Of a stretch of 64,000 nt of DNA, positions 43,359-52,733 are shown piece after piece. The DNA is from an uncultured Candidatus Melainabacteria bacterium (GTDB lineage: Bacteria; Cyanobacteriota; Vampirovibrionia; Gastranaerophilales; Gastranaerophilaceae), in contig CAKUZI010000001.1 of the NCBI GenBank assembly GCA_934717855.1, positions 1 to 64,000 on the forward strand, in the 5' to 3' direction. The notes beneath the pieces were generated by a model. The model ran no database searches. It was given only the letters and a program-made list of their open reading frames with translations, and was not told the DNA's origin. How positions within the stretch are numbered: position 1 is the first letter of the stretch; each line of letters starts with the position of its first letter. A program made the translations under genes and the position numbers.

Positions 43359-43385
43359 GTTATCATAATTTTGGAGGTTTTAGAT

Positions 43386-44015
43386 ATGAAAGTTTTACTA
43401 GTAAATGGTAGTTCAAATCCGCAAGGATGTACTTATACAGCGTTAAGCGAAATTGCTTCAACTTTAGAAAACAATGGGATTGAAACAGAAATTTTTCAAC
43501 TCGGGAAAGATGCAATTCGAGATTGTATCGGATGCGGATATTGTAAAAAGAATGAGGGTTGTATTTTTAAAGACGACGTTGTTAGTGAATTAATTGAAAA
43601 AGCCAAAACCTCTGACGGATTTATTTTTGGTTCTCCTGTTTATTATGCACATCCATCAGGTAGATTAATATCAGCAATGGACAGAGCTTTTTATTCCGGA
43701 GGAAAGTATTTCGCATTTAAACCGGCAGCCGCAATTGTTTCAGCAAGACGTGCAGGGACAACAGCTTCTTTAGATGTAATAACAAAACATTTTACAATTA
43801 ATCATATGCCTGTAATCCCTTCAAATTATTGGAATATGGTTCACGGTGCGCAAAATACCCCTGATGATGTTAGAAAAGATGAAGAGGGTTTACAAACTAT
43901 GCGAACTCTAGGAAACAATATGGCTTGGATTTTAAAATGCATAGAAGCCGGCAAAAAATCAGGGATTAATCATCCACAACCGGAAGATAAAATTAGAACA
44001 AATTTTATTAAATAG
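43386..44015 (+). CDS. Iron-sulfur flavoprotein / NAD(P)H-dependent FMN reductase family
   Basis: This 209-residue flavodoxin-fold protein binds FMN through VNGSSNPQGCTY and GSPVYYAHPSG. A compact Cys motif, C47-x2-C50-x2-C53-x5-C59 (CIGCGYCKKNEGC), matches iron-sulfur flavoproteins (Isf type), which pass electrons between FMN and a [4Fe-4S] cluster. GGAGG lies nine bases before ATG 43386. The electron donor and acceptor are unknown. It converges with the MacB permease gene, with only 8 bases between stops. Confidence 0.9.
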   Translation: MKVLLVNGSSNPQGCTYTALSEIASTLENNGIETEIFQLGKDAIRDCIGCGYCKKNEGCIFKDDVVSELIEKAKTSDGFIFGSPVYYAHPSGRLISAMDRAFYSGGKYFAFKPAAAIVSARRAGTTASLDVITKHFTINHMPVIPSNYWNMVHGAQNTPDDVRKDEEGLQTMRTLGNNMAWILKCIEAGKKSGINHPQPEDKIRTNFIK

Positions 44016-44023
44016 ATGAAAAA

Positions 44024-45250
44024 TTATTCATATCTTAATGCATCTATAGGATTTAAAAGGGAAGCTTTATAAGCTGGATAGTATCCGAATAATACTCCGA
44101 TTGCTCCTGAAAATCCTAAAGATAAAAGGATTGAAAATAATGAAATTGAAACTGTCATAATTCCTGTTAGTTGGATGATTTGTGCTCCGACGATTCCGAT
44201 GAATACTCCGATTAAACCTCCGATTATAGATAATAAAAACGATTCTATAAGAAATTGGACGCGGATGTCGGATGGTTTTGCGCCAATTGCCATGCGGATA
44301 CCGATTTCTTTGGTTCTTTCTGTAACCGAAACAAGCATAATATTCATAATCCCGATTCCGCCGACCAAAAGCGAAACAGACGCAATTGAAGCCAATAAAA
44401 TTGCGAAAGTTTTTACTGTCGACTTCATTTTTTCTTGAAACTCTGCAGAATTTCGTATTTCAAAATCTTTGGTTTGATTTTTTCCAATTTTGTGACGAGT
44501 TGTTAAAAGTTCTTCAATATCTTCTTCTGCTGTAGAAACGTCGTCAGGGTTTGAACCTTTGACAACAATCATAGAAACAGTTCCCGGAAAATCTGTTCCG
44601 AAAACTTTTTTTTGAGCAGTTGTAATCGGAATAAAAATCAAATCGTCTTGATCCATTGGTCCCATACTCCCTTTTGATTTCAAAGTTCCAATAACCTTAA
44701 ACGGAATTCCGCCAACTCTCATAATTCTATTTATCGGATCCAAATCACCAAATAATTCAGAAGCGACAGTAGAACCGATTACAGCGACTTTTGCAGAGTT
44801 TTTTATATCTTCCGGAACAAAACCTCGACCAACTTCAACTTCATAATTTTTTATGTAAAAATACTGAGGATCAGTGCCATATACGGTTGTTGACCAGTTT
44901 TGATTTCCGTATGTTAATTGTTTGCCCTCTGAGCTAATTGAAGAAACTGCTGAAATTCCACGAGCATTTTTTTCAATAGCTGATGCATCTTTTAGCGTTA
45001 ATGTTGGACGAGTACCTAATCCCATCCTTACACCGCCAGATTTTGCAGAAGCAGAACGAATTGTCAAGATGTTACTGCCCATAGATTCCATATCTTTTTG
45101 GACTTTTTCACTCGCACCGGTTCCGACGGCAAGCATTATGATAACAGCGCTAACACCAATTATTATACCAAGGCTTGTTAACATTGAACGCATTTTGTTT
45201 ATTTTTAGCGAAACTACCGCCATTTTTAAAGTTGATTTGAAGTCTATCAT
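44024..45250 (-). CDS. macB: MacB-type ABC transporter permease
   Basis: This 408-residue permease has one N-terminal membrane helix, a large periplasmic MacB_PCD domain (about 45-250) and three C-terminal FtsX-type helices (from VSLLVGGIGIMNIMLVSVTERTKEIGIRMA to the end). ATG 45250 follows AAAGGGAAACT. The upstream ORF extension encodes the palindromic repeat and is not expected to be translated. It works with the separate ATPase (45355), MacA-like adaptor and TolC-like channel in the same operon. MacB in E. coli is a fused ATPase/permease; here the parts are separate. Confidence 0.92.
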   Translation of the reverse strand: MIDFKSTLKMAVVSLKINKMRSMLTSLGIIIGVSAVIIMLAVGTGASEKVQKDMESMGSNILTIRSASAKSGGVRMGLGTRPTLTLKDASAIEKNARGISAVSSISSEGKQLTYGNQNWSTTVYGTDPQYFYIKNYEVEVGRGFVPEDIKNSAKVAVIGSTVASELFGDLDPINRIMRVGGIPFKVIGTLKSKGSMGPMDQDDLIFIPITTAQKKVFGTDFPGTVSMIVVKGSNPDDVSTAEEDIEELLTTRHKIGKNQTKDFEIRNSAEFQEKMKSTVKTFAILLASIASVSLLVGGIGIMNIMLVSVTERTKEIGIRMAIGAKPSDIRVQFLIESFLLSIIGGLIGVFIGIVGAQIIQLTGIMTVSISLFSILLSLGFSGAIGVLFGYYPAYKASLLNPIDALRYE

Positions 45251-45268
45251 AGTTTCCCTTTTTTTATT

Positions 45269-45358
45269 GAGTGAGAAGTGAGTAGTGAGTCGTGAATTGT
45301 TCTTTACAAAAATTATTTTATCCTGATAAGAACCACTCACCATTCACTTTTCACTTAA
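45269..45358. repeat. Palindromic heptamer element between MacB ATPase and permease
   Basis: The left arm (GAGTGAGAAGTGAGTAGTGA from 45270) and the right arm heptamers CCACTCA, CCATTCA, CTTTTCA, CTTA (45333-45357) are complementary. The right arm includes the stop codon of the ATPase gene. Confidence 0.82.
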
Positions 45359-46059
45359 TACGGTATCGTCGTATGCTTGTTTATTTCGTCAGAAATAATA
45401 TTTCCGTCCTTAAACCGCACGACTCGTTTGCAATACTCTGCAATGTCAGGTTCGTGAGTTACAAGAACAATTGTTTTGCCTAAATCTTTGTTTAGTTTTA
45501 CAAAAAATTCCATAACCTCAATACTTGTTTTTGTATCAAGGTTTCCTGTTGGTTCATCGGCAAGAATTAACGGCGGATCATTGATTATCGCACGAGCAAT
45601 CGCAACCCTTTGTTGCTGTCCGCCTGACATTTGATTTGGCATATGGTCTTCTCGTTTACCTAAACCCACAATTTCAAGAGCTTTTCTTGCTCTTTCAACT
45701 CTTTCTTCTTCCGGAATTCCTTTATATATCATAGGAAGTTCTACATTTTCAAGAGCTGTTGTTCTGGAAATTAGATTAAACCCCTGAAAAACAAAGCCCA
45801 TTTTTTCATTTCGTACCATTGCAAGACTGTCTGTGTCTAGTGAAAGCATGTCAATTCCATCAAGAAAGTAACTTCCGGAATTGGGTTTGTCCAAAGTTCC
45901 AAGCATATTCATAAAAGTCGACTTGCCGGAACCTGATGTTCCCATAATTGCGACAAATTCCCCTTTTTCGACAGAAAGCGATACGCAATTTAAAGCATTA
46001 AAACTGTCTTCTCCGGTTTGGTATGTTTTTATAGCATCTTTAACTTCGATTAATGGCAT
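45355..46059 (-). CDS. ABC transporter ATP-binding protein (MacB/LolD type)
   Basis: This 234-residue ATPase has Walker A GTSGSGKSTFMN, the signature NQMSGGQQQRVAIARA, Walker B PLILADEPTGNLD and the switch His in VLVTHEPDIA, close to LolD/MacB ATPases. ATG 46059 has AAAGGA five bases upstream. Its stop codon lies within the repeat that separates it from the permease. It energises the operon's tripartite exporter. Confidence 0.95.
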   Translation of the reverse strand: MPLIEVKDAIKTYQTGEDSFNALNCVSLSVEKGEFVAIMGTSGSGKSTFMNMLGTLDKPNSGSYFLDGIDMLSLDTDSLAMVRNEKMGFVFQGFNLISRTTALENVELPMIYKGIPEEERVERARKALEIVGLGKREDHMPNQMSGGQQQRVAIARAIINDPPLILADEPTGNLDTKTSIEVMEFFVKLNKDLGKTIVLVTHEPDIAEYCKRVVRFKDGNIISDEINKHTTIPY

Positions 46060-46132
46060 GAAATCCTTTCTATTTTTAGGCTTTTGGTATGTAGCCACGA
46101 CTAATCCCTGCTGGGGCGAGGTGAAATTTTCG

Positions 46133-47320
46133 CTAAGGCATTGGAGGATGCCCGCCACCATTTGAATTCTTTTTAGAGTTTTTGCCTTGAATACCCATTA
46201 TGACCTTCATTCCTTCGCCAAGAGCTTTTGAGATTACCTCAGTTGAAGAATCATCGCTTGCTCCTGTTTCAATATCAACACGTTTTGCCCTGCCGTTTTC
46301 TAAAACCCAAAGACCTTGGTTTTTATATTTTGGTCCGTTTGCATCTGGCGTAAATTTTAGTGCCATATTAGGCACACAAAGAACATTTTCACTTTTGTTT
46401 GTAATAATCGAAACATTCGCAGTCATACCCGGCTTAAGCTTTAAGTCCTCATTATCAACATCAACGATTACGGTGTATGTAACGACATTTGAAACCGTTG
46501 TCGGAGAAAGTCTGACTTGAGTAACTTTTCCTTCAAAAGTGCTGTCGGGATAGCCGTCAAGAGTATAGGTTACATCTTGACCTTCCTTAACTTTGCCGAT
46601 ATCGGCTTCGGAAACACTTACTTCTATTTGCATTTTTGTCAAATCTTGCGCAATTGTGAATAATTCCGGAGCTTGAAAACTTGCGGCAACCGGAGATCCA
46701 AGGTCGATTTCTCTGGAAATTACAGTTCCGTCAACCGGAGCTATGATTTTTGTGTAACTTAAATTGGTTTGAGCTGTTTTTAAAGACGCTTGATATTGAT
46801 TAATTTGAGCTCTTGCTGCATTCATCTGTGCCAAATCGGATTGGTATGTGCTTAATTTTTCGTCAAGTTCGCTTTTTGCTACAAAGTTTTTAGCATAAAG
46901 ATTTTTGTATCTGGCATATTGTTTTTGATCATAATTTGCAATTGCTTGAAGTTTTTGAAGATTTGCACGTGCATTATTAATTTGAGCCTGATTTTGTTGA
47001 ACTTGTGCAATAAAATTTGCAGGGTCAATTTGAGCTAAAATCTGACCTTTTTTTACAACATCATTGTAGTCTACAAAAATTTCTTTAATCAAACCTGATA
47101 CGGTAGAACCAACGCTAACAGTGTTAACTGGGTTGATTGTGCCGGATGCTTCTACAACCTGAGTAATTGTGCAACGTTCAATATCTTTTGTGTCATATTT
47201 TATCTGTGTACTTGTAGTAATTCCTGCTACTCCGATAGCTACAACACTTGCAACAATCAATGCAGTTGCAATATATCTTTTCTTTATTTGAATTTTTTTG
47301 AATTTTTCAAAATTTATCAT
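46133..47320 (-). CDS. macA: MacA-type periplasmic adaptor (membrane fusion) protein
   Basis: This 395-residue adaptor has an N-terminal membrane anchor (RYIATALIVASVVAIGVAGI), a lipoyl/barrel-sandwich part (GTINPVNTVSVGSTVSGLIKE...GQILAQIDP), a coiled-coil hairpin (about 95-165) rich in Gln, a second lipoyl half and beta-barrel domains. This fits MacA/HlyD proteins linking an inner-membrane ABC transporter to TolC. It overlaps the tolC-like gene by 4 bases. The C-terminus is short, Gly/Pro-rich and low complexity. Confidence 0.93.
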   Translation of the reverse strand: MINFEKFKKIQIKKRYIATALIVASVVAIGVAGITTSTQIKYDTKDIERCTITQVVEASGTINPVNTVSVGSTVSGLIKEIFVDYNDVVKKGQILAQIDPANFIAQVQQNQAQINNARANLQKLQAIANYDQKQYARYKNLYAKNFVAKSELDEKLSTYQSDLAQMNAARAQINQYQASLKTAQTNLSYTKIIAPVDGTVISREIDLGSPVAASFQAPELFTIAQDLTKMQIEVSVSEADIGKVKEGQDVTYTLDGYPDSTFEGKVTQVRLSPTTVSNVVTYTVIVDVDNEDLKLKPGMTANVSIITNKSENVLCVPNMALKFTPDANGPKYKNQGLWVLENGRAKRVDIETGASDDSSTEVISKALGEGMKVIMGIQGKNSKKNSNGGGHPPMP

Positions 47321-48783
47321 TTTTTATCCTCTATTGTCGTTGTTACATCTTGTTGAAGTGCAATAGCTTTTTCCAAATTAGCCCTTGCAACATTATAATT
47401 ATAAACCGTTTGCACATAAGAAACTTGTGCGTTATTGTAATTTACTTTTGCATCTTGCAACTGAATATAATCGCCTAAGCCAACTGCATAACGTCCATCT
47501 GCCAGTTCAAAGTTTTCAAGAGTTTGTTTGACTTTTACTGCAAGTAATGGGATTTGTTTTTCCAATTGTGCCATGTTTATGTACAAATTTTGAACTTCAA
47601 AATAAATATCTTGTTTCGCTTGATCAATCTCGTTTTCTGCTAGTTGAACTTGAATTTTTGCATTATCAATTTTGTGTTTTTGTCCTTTTATATTTACAGA
47701 GCTGGATAAATTAACGCCAACGTTGAAAGAATTAGAATTATATTTGTCTCGATAACCATAACCTGCGGAAGCTGAAATTTCCGGCATATATTCTCGTTTT
47801 GTGTATTTTAAAGCTTCTTTCATCGCGTTTAAACTGGAGTTATATGCTTTTAAGTCAGGTCTGTTTTTGTAAGCTAATTTTACTGCATCTTCAAATGAAT
47901 AAGGGAATGGTTCAAATTTGTAGTTATCAAGAACGCTGATTTTTTCAACTTGTGAAGTCAAAAATGCATTGTTAACATCTTTGGGTGGGGTGCTCAAATC
48001 TTTCTTTTCATCAATTTTTTCTAAATTTACAGGTGTGTAATTGTTTTGAAAATTGAATGTTTCAGTGTTTTCGATTTCATATTCTGGAGCAAAGGCGATA
48101 TACATTGAGTTGTTAAGTTTTACAATAGCGTTTTGGTAAGCTTTTTCTGATTCAACAAGCGTAACTTTTGAATCTGATAAATAAACTTCTGCATTGACTA
48201 GGTCTATTTTTGATTTAATTCCCTCATTAAAATACGCTTTTGTTCTTTGGTAATTTCGTTCGTTAATCTGAACATTTGCACGATTAACTTCCATCGTAGC
48301 TTTTGCGGCTAGAACTCCGTAATAATTTGTTTTTACGCTAAAAATTGTATCAAGAACCGTGTTTTCAAATTCGTAAAGAGTAGCATCTTTGTTGAAATTG
48401 TACATTCTGATATTTGCGTTTGTTTTGCCAAAGTTCCACAACAATTGATTAATACTTGCTTCAGCTGAATAGATATTGTTACTTGTGCTAGTTTTATTTG
48501 TTTTGTTTTCTGTTATGTTGTAGCCGGTTCCGACGCCTAGTGTGGGGAAATAACCAGATTTTGCAATTCCGGCATTTCCTTTTGCAATTCCATAATTATA
48601 TTTTGCTTTTTTTATTTTGGGGCTGTTTTGTAATGCGATGCTTACACAATCTTTGATATTTAGAACTGCATTTTTTTGAATACCAGCTTGTTCTTCAATT
48701 GCCCAAACTGATGTTGTGGTAAGGCATAAAGCTAGTATTAGGGTAATAATTTGTTTGTTAAATCTCAAATTTAAAATCCTCAC
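47317..48783 (-). CDS. tolC: TolC-family outer-membrane efflux protein
   Basis: This 488-residue protein has a signal peptide (QIITLILALCLTTTSVWA) and two OEP repeats of coiled helices and beta strands. NIKDCVSIALQNSPKIKKA begins the first repeat and AVKLAYKNRPDLKAYNSSL the second, as in TolC. It is the first gene of tolC-macA-ATPase-permease and marks a diderm envelope. Substrates could be drugs, peptides or other exported molecules. Confidence 0.93.
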   Translation of the reverse strand: MRILNLRFNKQIITLILALCLTTTSVWAIEEQAGIQKNAVLNIKDCVSIALQNSPKIKKAKYNYGIAKGNAGIAKSGYFPTLGVGTGYNITENKTNKTSTSNNIYSAEASINQLLWNFGKTNANIRMYNFNKDATLYEFENTVLDTIFSVKTNYYGVLAAKATMEVNRANVQINERNYQRTKAYFNEGIKSKIDLVNAEVYLSDSKVTLVESEKAYQNAIVKLNNSMYIAFAPEYEIENTETFNFQNNYTPVNLEKIDEKKDLSTPPKDVNNAFLTSQVEKISVLDNYKFEPFPYSFEDAVKLAYKNRPDLKAYNSSLNAMKEALKYTKREYMPEISASAGYGYRDKYNSNSFNVGVNLSSSVNIKGQKHKIDNAKIQVQLAENEIDQAKQDIYFEVQNLYINMAQLEKQIPLLAVKVKQTLENFELADGRYAVGLGDYIQLQDAKVNYNNAQVSYVQTVYNYNVARANLEKAIALQQDVTTTIEDKK

Positions 48784-48857
48784 TATAATTTACTAACGAT
48801 TAAAATATAATTTTTGTTCATTTTTATCATCTGTAAAGAGGGAATTTTTTTATGAAA

Positions 48858-50318
48858 TTATACTTTCCAAAAATCTTTTTGGAACATAACTAAAAATGGA
48901 ATTAATTCAAGACGTCCGATAAACATTCCTGCAATCATAACAATTTTAGATAAATGGTGTAGCCCGTCACAATTAGCCATAGGTCCGATTGATGGAGCTA
49001 ATCCGGGCCCAATGTTCCCAAGAGCGGTTATTGCTCCTGTTAATCCGAGAACTGTATCTCCCTCAAAAATAGACAAAAGAACGGACATTCCGCCAAAAAT
49101 TAAAAAGTAGAAAAATACGTATACTATAATTTGTCTTGCTACTTCCGGCTGAACAGTTTTGTTATCTACTTTAATATTAATAATAGCATTCGGGTGCAAA
49201 ATTCTTGTTATTTCTGCTTTCATTGTCTTAAAAACAACGAGCCATCTTGCCATTTTGATACCGCCACCTGCAGAACTTGCGCATGAACCCATAAACATTA
49301 CTACAAAAAGTAGAGCTTTCGATGTGTAGTTCCATTGAATAAAATCGGTACTTGCGCTACCTGTCGAAGTTGCAATACTGATTACTTGGAATGATGCATC
49401 CGTAAAGTTTTGGAATAAACTAAATTGATTGTTTATGCAAAGTGAAATTGTAATTAATATTGCCATAATAAGAACAAGAGTTCCATACAATCTGAATTCT
49501 TCATTTTTAAACAATAAAAACGGATTTTTGTGAGTCAAAACTTTGTACTGCAAGTTAAAGCTTGCACCGGCAAAAAACATAAAGATTAAGACAATCCAAG
49601 TAATCACATTTGAATGATAGCCCATAATACTTTGAGAGTTTGGTGAAAAGCCTGCAGCCGAAAGTGTTGAAAATGAATTGCAAATTGCGTCAAATAAAGG
49701 CATTTTTGCAAGATATAATAAAATTATTTCTAATATAGTAAGTCCGGCGTAAATTTTCCATAAAGCAGAGGCTGTGTTGCGAATTCTAGGAGTGAATTTA
49801 TCTTCAGTAGGTCCTGGGGCTTCTGCAAAAAACATTTGGCGTCCTGCAACTGCAAATTGAGGTAAAATAGCAATAAATAAGACGATAATTCCTAACCCGC
49901 CTAACCACTGAGTAAATGCTCGCCAAAAGAAAAATGCTTTTGGGTAATCAAAATGTGTTAAGATAGTTGCGCCTGTTGTTGTAATCCCTGAAACGGCTTC
50001 AAAAATAGCGTTTAGCGGACTAAGCCCGTAAAATAAATAAGGGATTGATACTAACAGCCCGAAAGAAATCCAAGAAACAGCAACAATAAACAGTCCCTCA
50101 TCTTTTTTAATATCGTTTAAATTTTCTAAAGATTTTGTATTTGGAACTAAATTTCTTAAGGCAAAGCCAATAGTTTCGGCAACGAAACTCGCGACTAAAA
50201 AAGGTAGTATGGAATTGAAATCTTGATAAAATAGCGCGACAGCAACAGGTACAAGTAACACAATTCCGGTATACCTCATTGACACACTTAATGCATTTGC
50301 AATATAGTTTAATCTCAT
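48858..50318 (-). CDS. trkH: Trk/Ktr potassium uptake membrane subunit TrkH
   Basis: This 486-residue K+ transporter subunit has eight or more helices and four pore-loop repeats, visible in AVSGITTTGATILTH, FSTLSAAGFSPNS, IATSTGSASTDFI and TALGNIGPGLAPSIG. Each has the Gly used for K+ selectivity. It starts one base after the trkA stop, so the pair are one unit. The TrkA-type regulator upstream confirms the assignment. Confidence 0.95.
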   Translation of the reverse strand: MRLNYIANALSVSMRYTGIVLLVPVAVALFYQDFNSILPFLVASFVAETIGFALRNLVPNTKSLENLNDIKKDEGLFIVAVSWISFGLLVSIPYLFYGLSPLNAIFEAVSGITTTGATILTHFDYPKAFFFWRAFTQWLGGLGIIVLFIAILPQFAVAGRQMFFAEAPGPTEDKFTPRIRNTASALWKIYAGLTILEIILLYLAKMPLFDAICNSFSTLSAAGFSPNSQSIMGYHSNVITWIVLIFMFFAGASFNLQYKVLTHKNPFLLFKNEEFRLYGTLVLIMAILITISLCINNQFSLFQNFTDASFQVISIATSTGSASTDFIQWNYTSKALLFVVMFMGSCASSAGGGIKMARWLVVFKTMKAEITRILHPNAIINIKVDNKTVQPEVARQIIVYVFFYFLIFGGMSVLLSIFEGDTVLGLTGAITALGNIGPGLAPSIGPMANCDGLHHLSKIVMIAGMFIGRLELIPFLVMFQKDFWKV

Positions 50319-50319
50319 A

Positions 50320-51660
50320 CTAATTTACCTTAAAAAATTCTTTAATTTCAGTTGCATTTTCCGATGTTGTAAAGATTATCAAAATATCTCCGGTATTAAT
50401 TACAGTATCGCCTTTAGGGATGATAATATTGTTTCGTCTTATAATAACCCCAATAATTGCGCGAGCCGGAAATTTTAAGTCCATAATCTTTTTGCTGTCA
50501 AAATCCTGTACAACATTAATTTCCAGAACTTCTCCCTGACCTTGTTCTACAGTCGCAAGAATATCAACGTTATTTTCTTGCAAATCGTTTTTAACTTCGT
50601 TAATCGCAGAATTTTTTGGAGAAACGGCAATATCAATACCAACTTTTTCAAAAAGAGGAATATTTAACACTTTGGCAACCCTTGCAATAACTCTTTTTAC
50701 ACCAAGTTGTTTTGCAAGCAGAGAGCAAAGCAAGTTTCTTTCATCATTGTTTGTGACACTAATTACAACATCTGCGCTTCCGATTTCTTCATCATCAAGA
50801 AGTTTTAAATTCGTTCCATCGCCGTTTATCACAAGTGTATTAGATAATTCTTCTGCTAAATATTGACAGCGTTCGTAATTTTTTTCGATAATCTTTGTTT
50901 TGATTTTAAGCTTTTCCAATGATTTTGCAAGCATTAATCCAACATTTCCGCCACCGATTATTGATACGGACTTAACGATTTCTTTTTCATGGAAAAAAGT
51001 CCCCGCTAAAATATCTAAAGAGTGTGAAGTCCCCATAAATATCAGTTTATCGTCTTCTTTAATTTCTGTTTCCCCGTTAGGAATAAACAATTTACTTTCT
51101 CTAGTCAAGCCTACCATCAATGTATTTTGTGTAAAACCGCAATCTTTAACCTTTTTCCCAACTATTGGCAGATTTTCTTTAACTTTATATTCCAAAAGTC
51201 TTGCGCGTCCGTCTGCAAAATTTTCTACATCAAGGGCTTGTGCTACGGTTACAATTCTGAAAATGTCCTGAGTTAGTAATTCTTCCGGCCAAATAATGTA
51301 GTCGATAAAGAAGTCACAAAAGCTGTCGCTATTTTTTTCAAAATTAAGCGTTTTTTTGTATTCTTCACGGCTTACAAAACAAATTGTTCTAACTCCGCCA
51401 AATTTTTTGGCAGAAAGACAAGCAACAATATTGGCTTCATCAATCCCTGTACAAGCAATAAATATATCTGAATTTTTTATGTCTGCAGTTTTTAAAACAT
51501 CGATATTAGAGGCATTTCCCTGTACAAAACTAATATCAAGTTTATTAAATTCATCACTTCTGTTTTCTTCTTTGTCGATAATTGTTATATCGTGGTCTTC
51601 AAAAAATTCTGTTGCAAGTAAGCAACCGATTTCTGTCGCGCCATAAATCACTATTTTCAT
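50320..51660 (-). CDS. trkA: Trk system potassium uptake regulatory protein TrkA
   Basis: TrkA is the cytosolic NAD(H)/ATP-binding gating ring of TrkH. ATG 51660 gives 446 residues with two RCK_N/RCK_C repeats: VIYGATEIGCLLATEF with IDKEENRSDEF, and SIIGGGNVGLMLAKSL with EKNYERCQYL. The second Rossmann loop is the canonical GxGxxG; the first has GATEIG. No Shine-Dalgarno is seen, but TTGTAA-17-TATAAT ends six bases before the ATG, suggesting a leaderless mRNA. The upstream ORF extension is not needed. Confidence 0.94.
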   Translation of the reverse strand: MKIVIYGATEIGCLLATEFFEDHDITIIDKEENRSDEFNKLDISFVQGNASNIDVLKTADIKNSDIFIACTGIDEANIVACLSAKKFGGVRTICFVSREEYKKTLNFEKNSDSFCDFFIDYIIWPEELLTQDIFRIVTVAQALDVENFADGRARLLEYKVKENLPIVGKKVKDCGFTQNTLMVGLTRESKLFIPNGETEIKEDDKLIFMGTSHSLDILAGTFFHEKEIVKSVSIIGGGNVGLMLAKSLEKLKIKTKIIEKNYERCQYLAEELSNTLVINGDGTNLKLLDDEEIGSADVVISVTNNDERNLLCSLLAKQLGVKRVIARVAKVLNIPLFEKVGIDIAVSPKNSAINEVKNDLQENNVDILATVEQGQGEVLEINVVQDFDSKKIMDLKFPARAIIGVIIRRNNIIIPKGDTVINTGDILIIFTTSENATEIKEFFKVN

Positions 51661-51666
51661 AAGTGG

Positions 51667-51695
51667 ATTATACATTAAGTAAATTTTTTTTACAA
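51667..51695 (-). promoter_or_regulatory. Promoter of trkA-trkH, leaderless arrangement
   Basis: On the minus strand TTGTAA, a 17-base spacer and TATAAT are followed by CCACTT and ATG 51660. The predicted start is at or next to the first codon. Confidence 0.6.
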
Positions 51696-51744
51696 GTAGA
51701 CAAAAACTACGCAATTTTAAATGTTTACAGGAGTTGTTCAAGAT

Positions 51745-52716
51745 ATGTTAGGTAAAGTTCCAAGTGTAAATTATGAAAGATGTTATCCGAGCAGATTGAA
51801 AACTTTTTTCTGCAAGAATTATAATTATTCAACTTACGATTCTTTTGTGCCTTATGCAAAAAGTAAAATCGTCGGAAATTTCCCTCATGAAATCATTGAA
51901 CTGTTTGACAAGCCGGAACGAGCAGAAAAGATAAAAGAATTCCAAAAGGCAATGTCAAATGTTACTAAGTATGTGAGAGGCTGTTATAAAAGTTGTAAAG
52001 AAAATAATATTATTTACTATGGTTTTGAAGATCTTGATCCTCAAGATTTAAAAATGATAGAGGAAGATTTTTCTGCATTTTTAAATAAAATGCTTAAAGG
52101 TGTGGTTCCAAAGGGAATAAAAGCAAAATTAGCGTATACGGGAAAAGGAGCTTGGGGAAATGTATTTCAATTTTCACTTGTGGATAAAAATGGTGAAAAA
52201 ATAATGCATGATAAAGCATTAAAAGTTTTTCATAAAACAAAATGTCCGATAAAATCTCTTGCAAAGAACCAAGGTTGTTACGCAGAAACAAACTTTTGGA
52301 CATTTTTGAAGAAAATAATTGGACATAAAATGGATAAAACTCAGTTTACAAGACACTATTTGTCAGATATGGATAGTGCCTATTCGATAACAGAATTTGC
52401 GGATAAAGATATTCATCCGGCAACTGCGCCTATAGATTTTGAAAGATTATTTAAGATTTTTTATACAGATTATTCAAATGAAATGATAAATGGAAAACTT
52501 TATGATGTTGGGGGTTGTGCAAAGTACCCTAATTTTGTCGATGATAAAGTTGTTTTAAAATATTTGAAAAAATTAGTTTTTAGAAATTCTGATAAAGATT
52601 TAAAAGAATTATTGGCTAATTTGCAAGCTAAAATCCAAAATCCAAAAACACCTCATAGGGATAAAATACAAAAGGCTCTTGAACTTTTTGATAAGTACAA
52701 TGAGCCTCTGTATTGA
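51745..52716 (+). CDS. Putative kinase-fold protein of unknown function
   Basis: I chose ATG 51745 because AGGAG lies upstream; an in-frame ATG at 51721 has none. The product of about 323 residues has features of a protein-kinase fold. Numbered from 51721, they are a Gly-rich loop GKGAWGNVF (141-149), an ALKVF Lys at 168, a helix Glu at 189 (YAETNFW), a hinge-like YSITEFADK and a late LYDVGG (D262). The catalytic loop is short and lacks HRD; the nearest candidates are D250 and N253 in YTDYSNEM. It may be a degenerate kinase, an effector-type kinase or a pseudokinase. Cysteines are frequent in the N-terminal 100 residues. The assignment is inference. Confidence 0.5.
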   Translation: MLGKVPSVNYERCYPSRLKTFFCKNYNYSTYDSFVPYAKSKIVGNFPHEIIELFDKPERAEKIKEFQKAMSNVTKYVRGCYKSCKENNIIYYGFEDLDPQDLKMIEEDFSAFLNKMLKGVVPKGIKAKLAYTGKGAWGNVFQFSLVDKNGEKIMHDKALKVFHKTKCPIKSLAKNQGCYAETNFWTFLKKIIGHKMDKTQFTRHYLSDMDSAYSITEFADKDIHPATAPIDFERLFKIFYTDYSNEMINGKLYDVGGCAKYPNFVDDKVVLKYLKKLVFRNSDKDLKELLANLQAKIQNPKTPHRDKIQKALELFDKYNEPLY

Positions 52717-52733
52717 TAAGTTTTTTAATTTTG

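Noticed and set aside
45251..45343. 31-residue N-terminal extension of the MacB permease
   Set aside because: It is translated from the heptamer repeat; ATG 45250 has a Shine-Dalgarno and the normal MacB N-terminus.
46060..46161. 34-residue N-terminal extension of the MacB ATPase
   Set aside because: Standard ATPase sequence begins at MPLIEVKDA with AAAGGA upstream; the extension overlaps the adaptor gene end.
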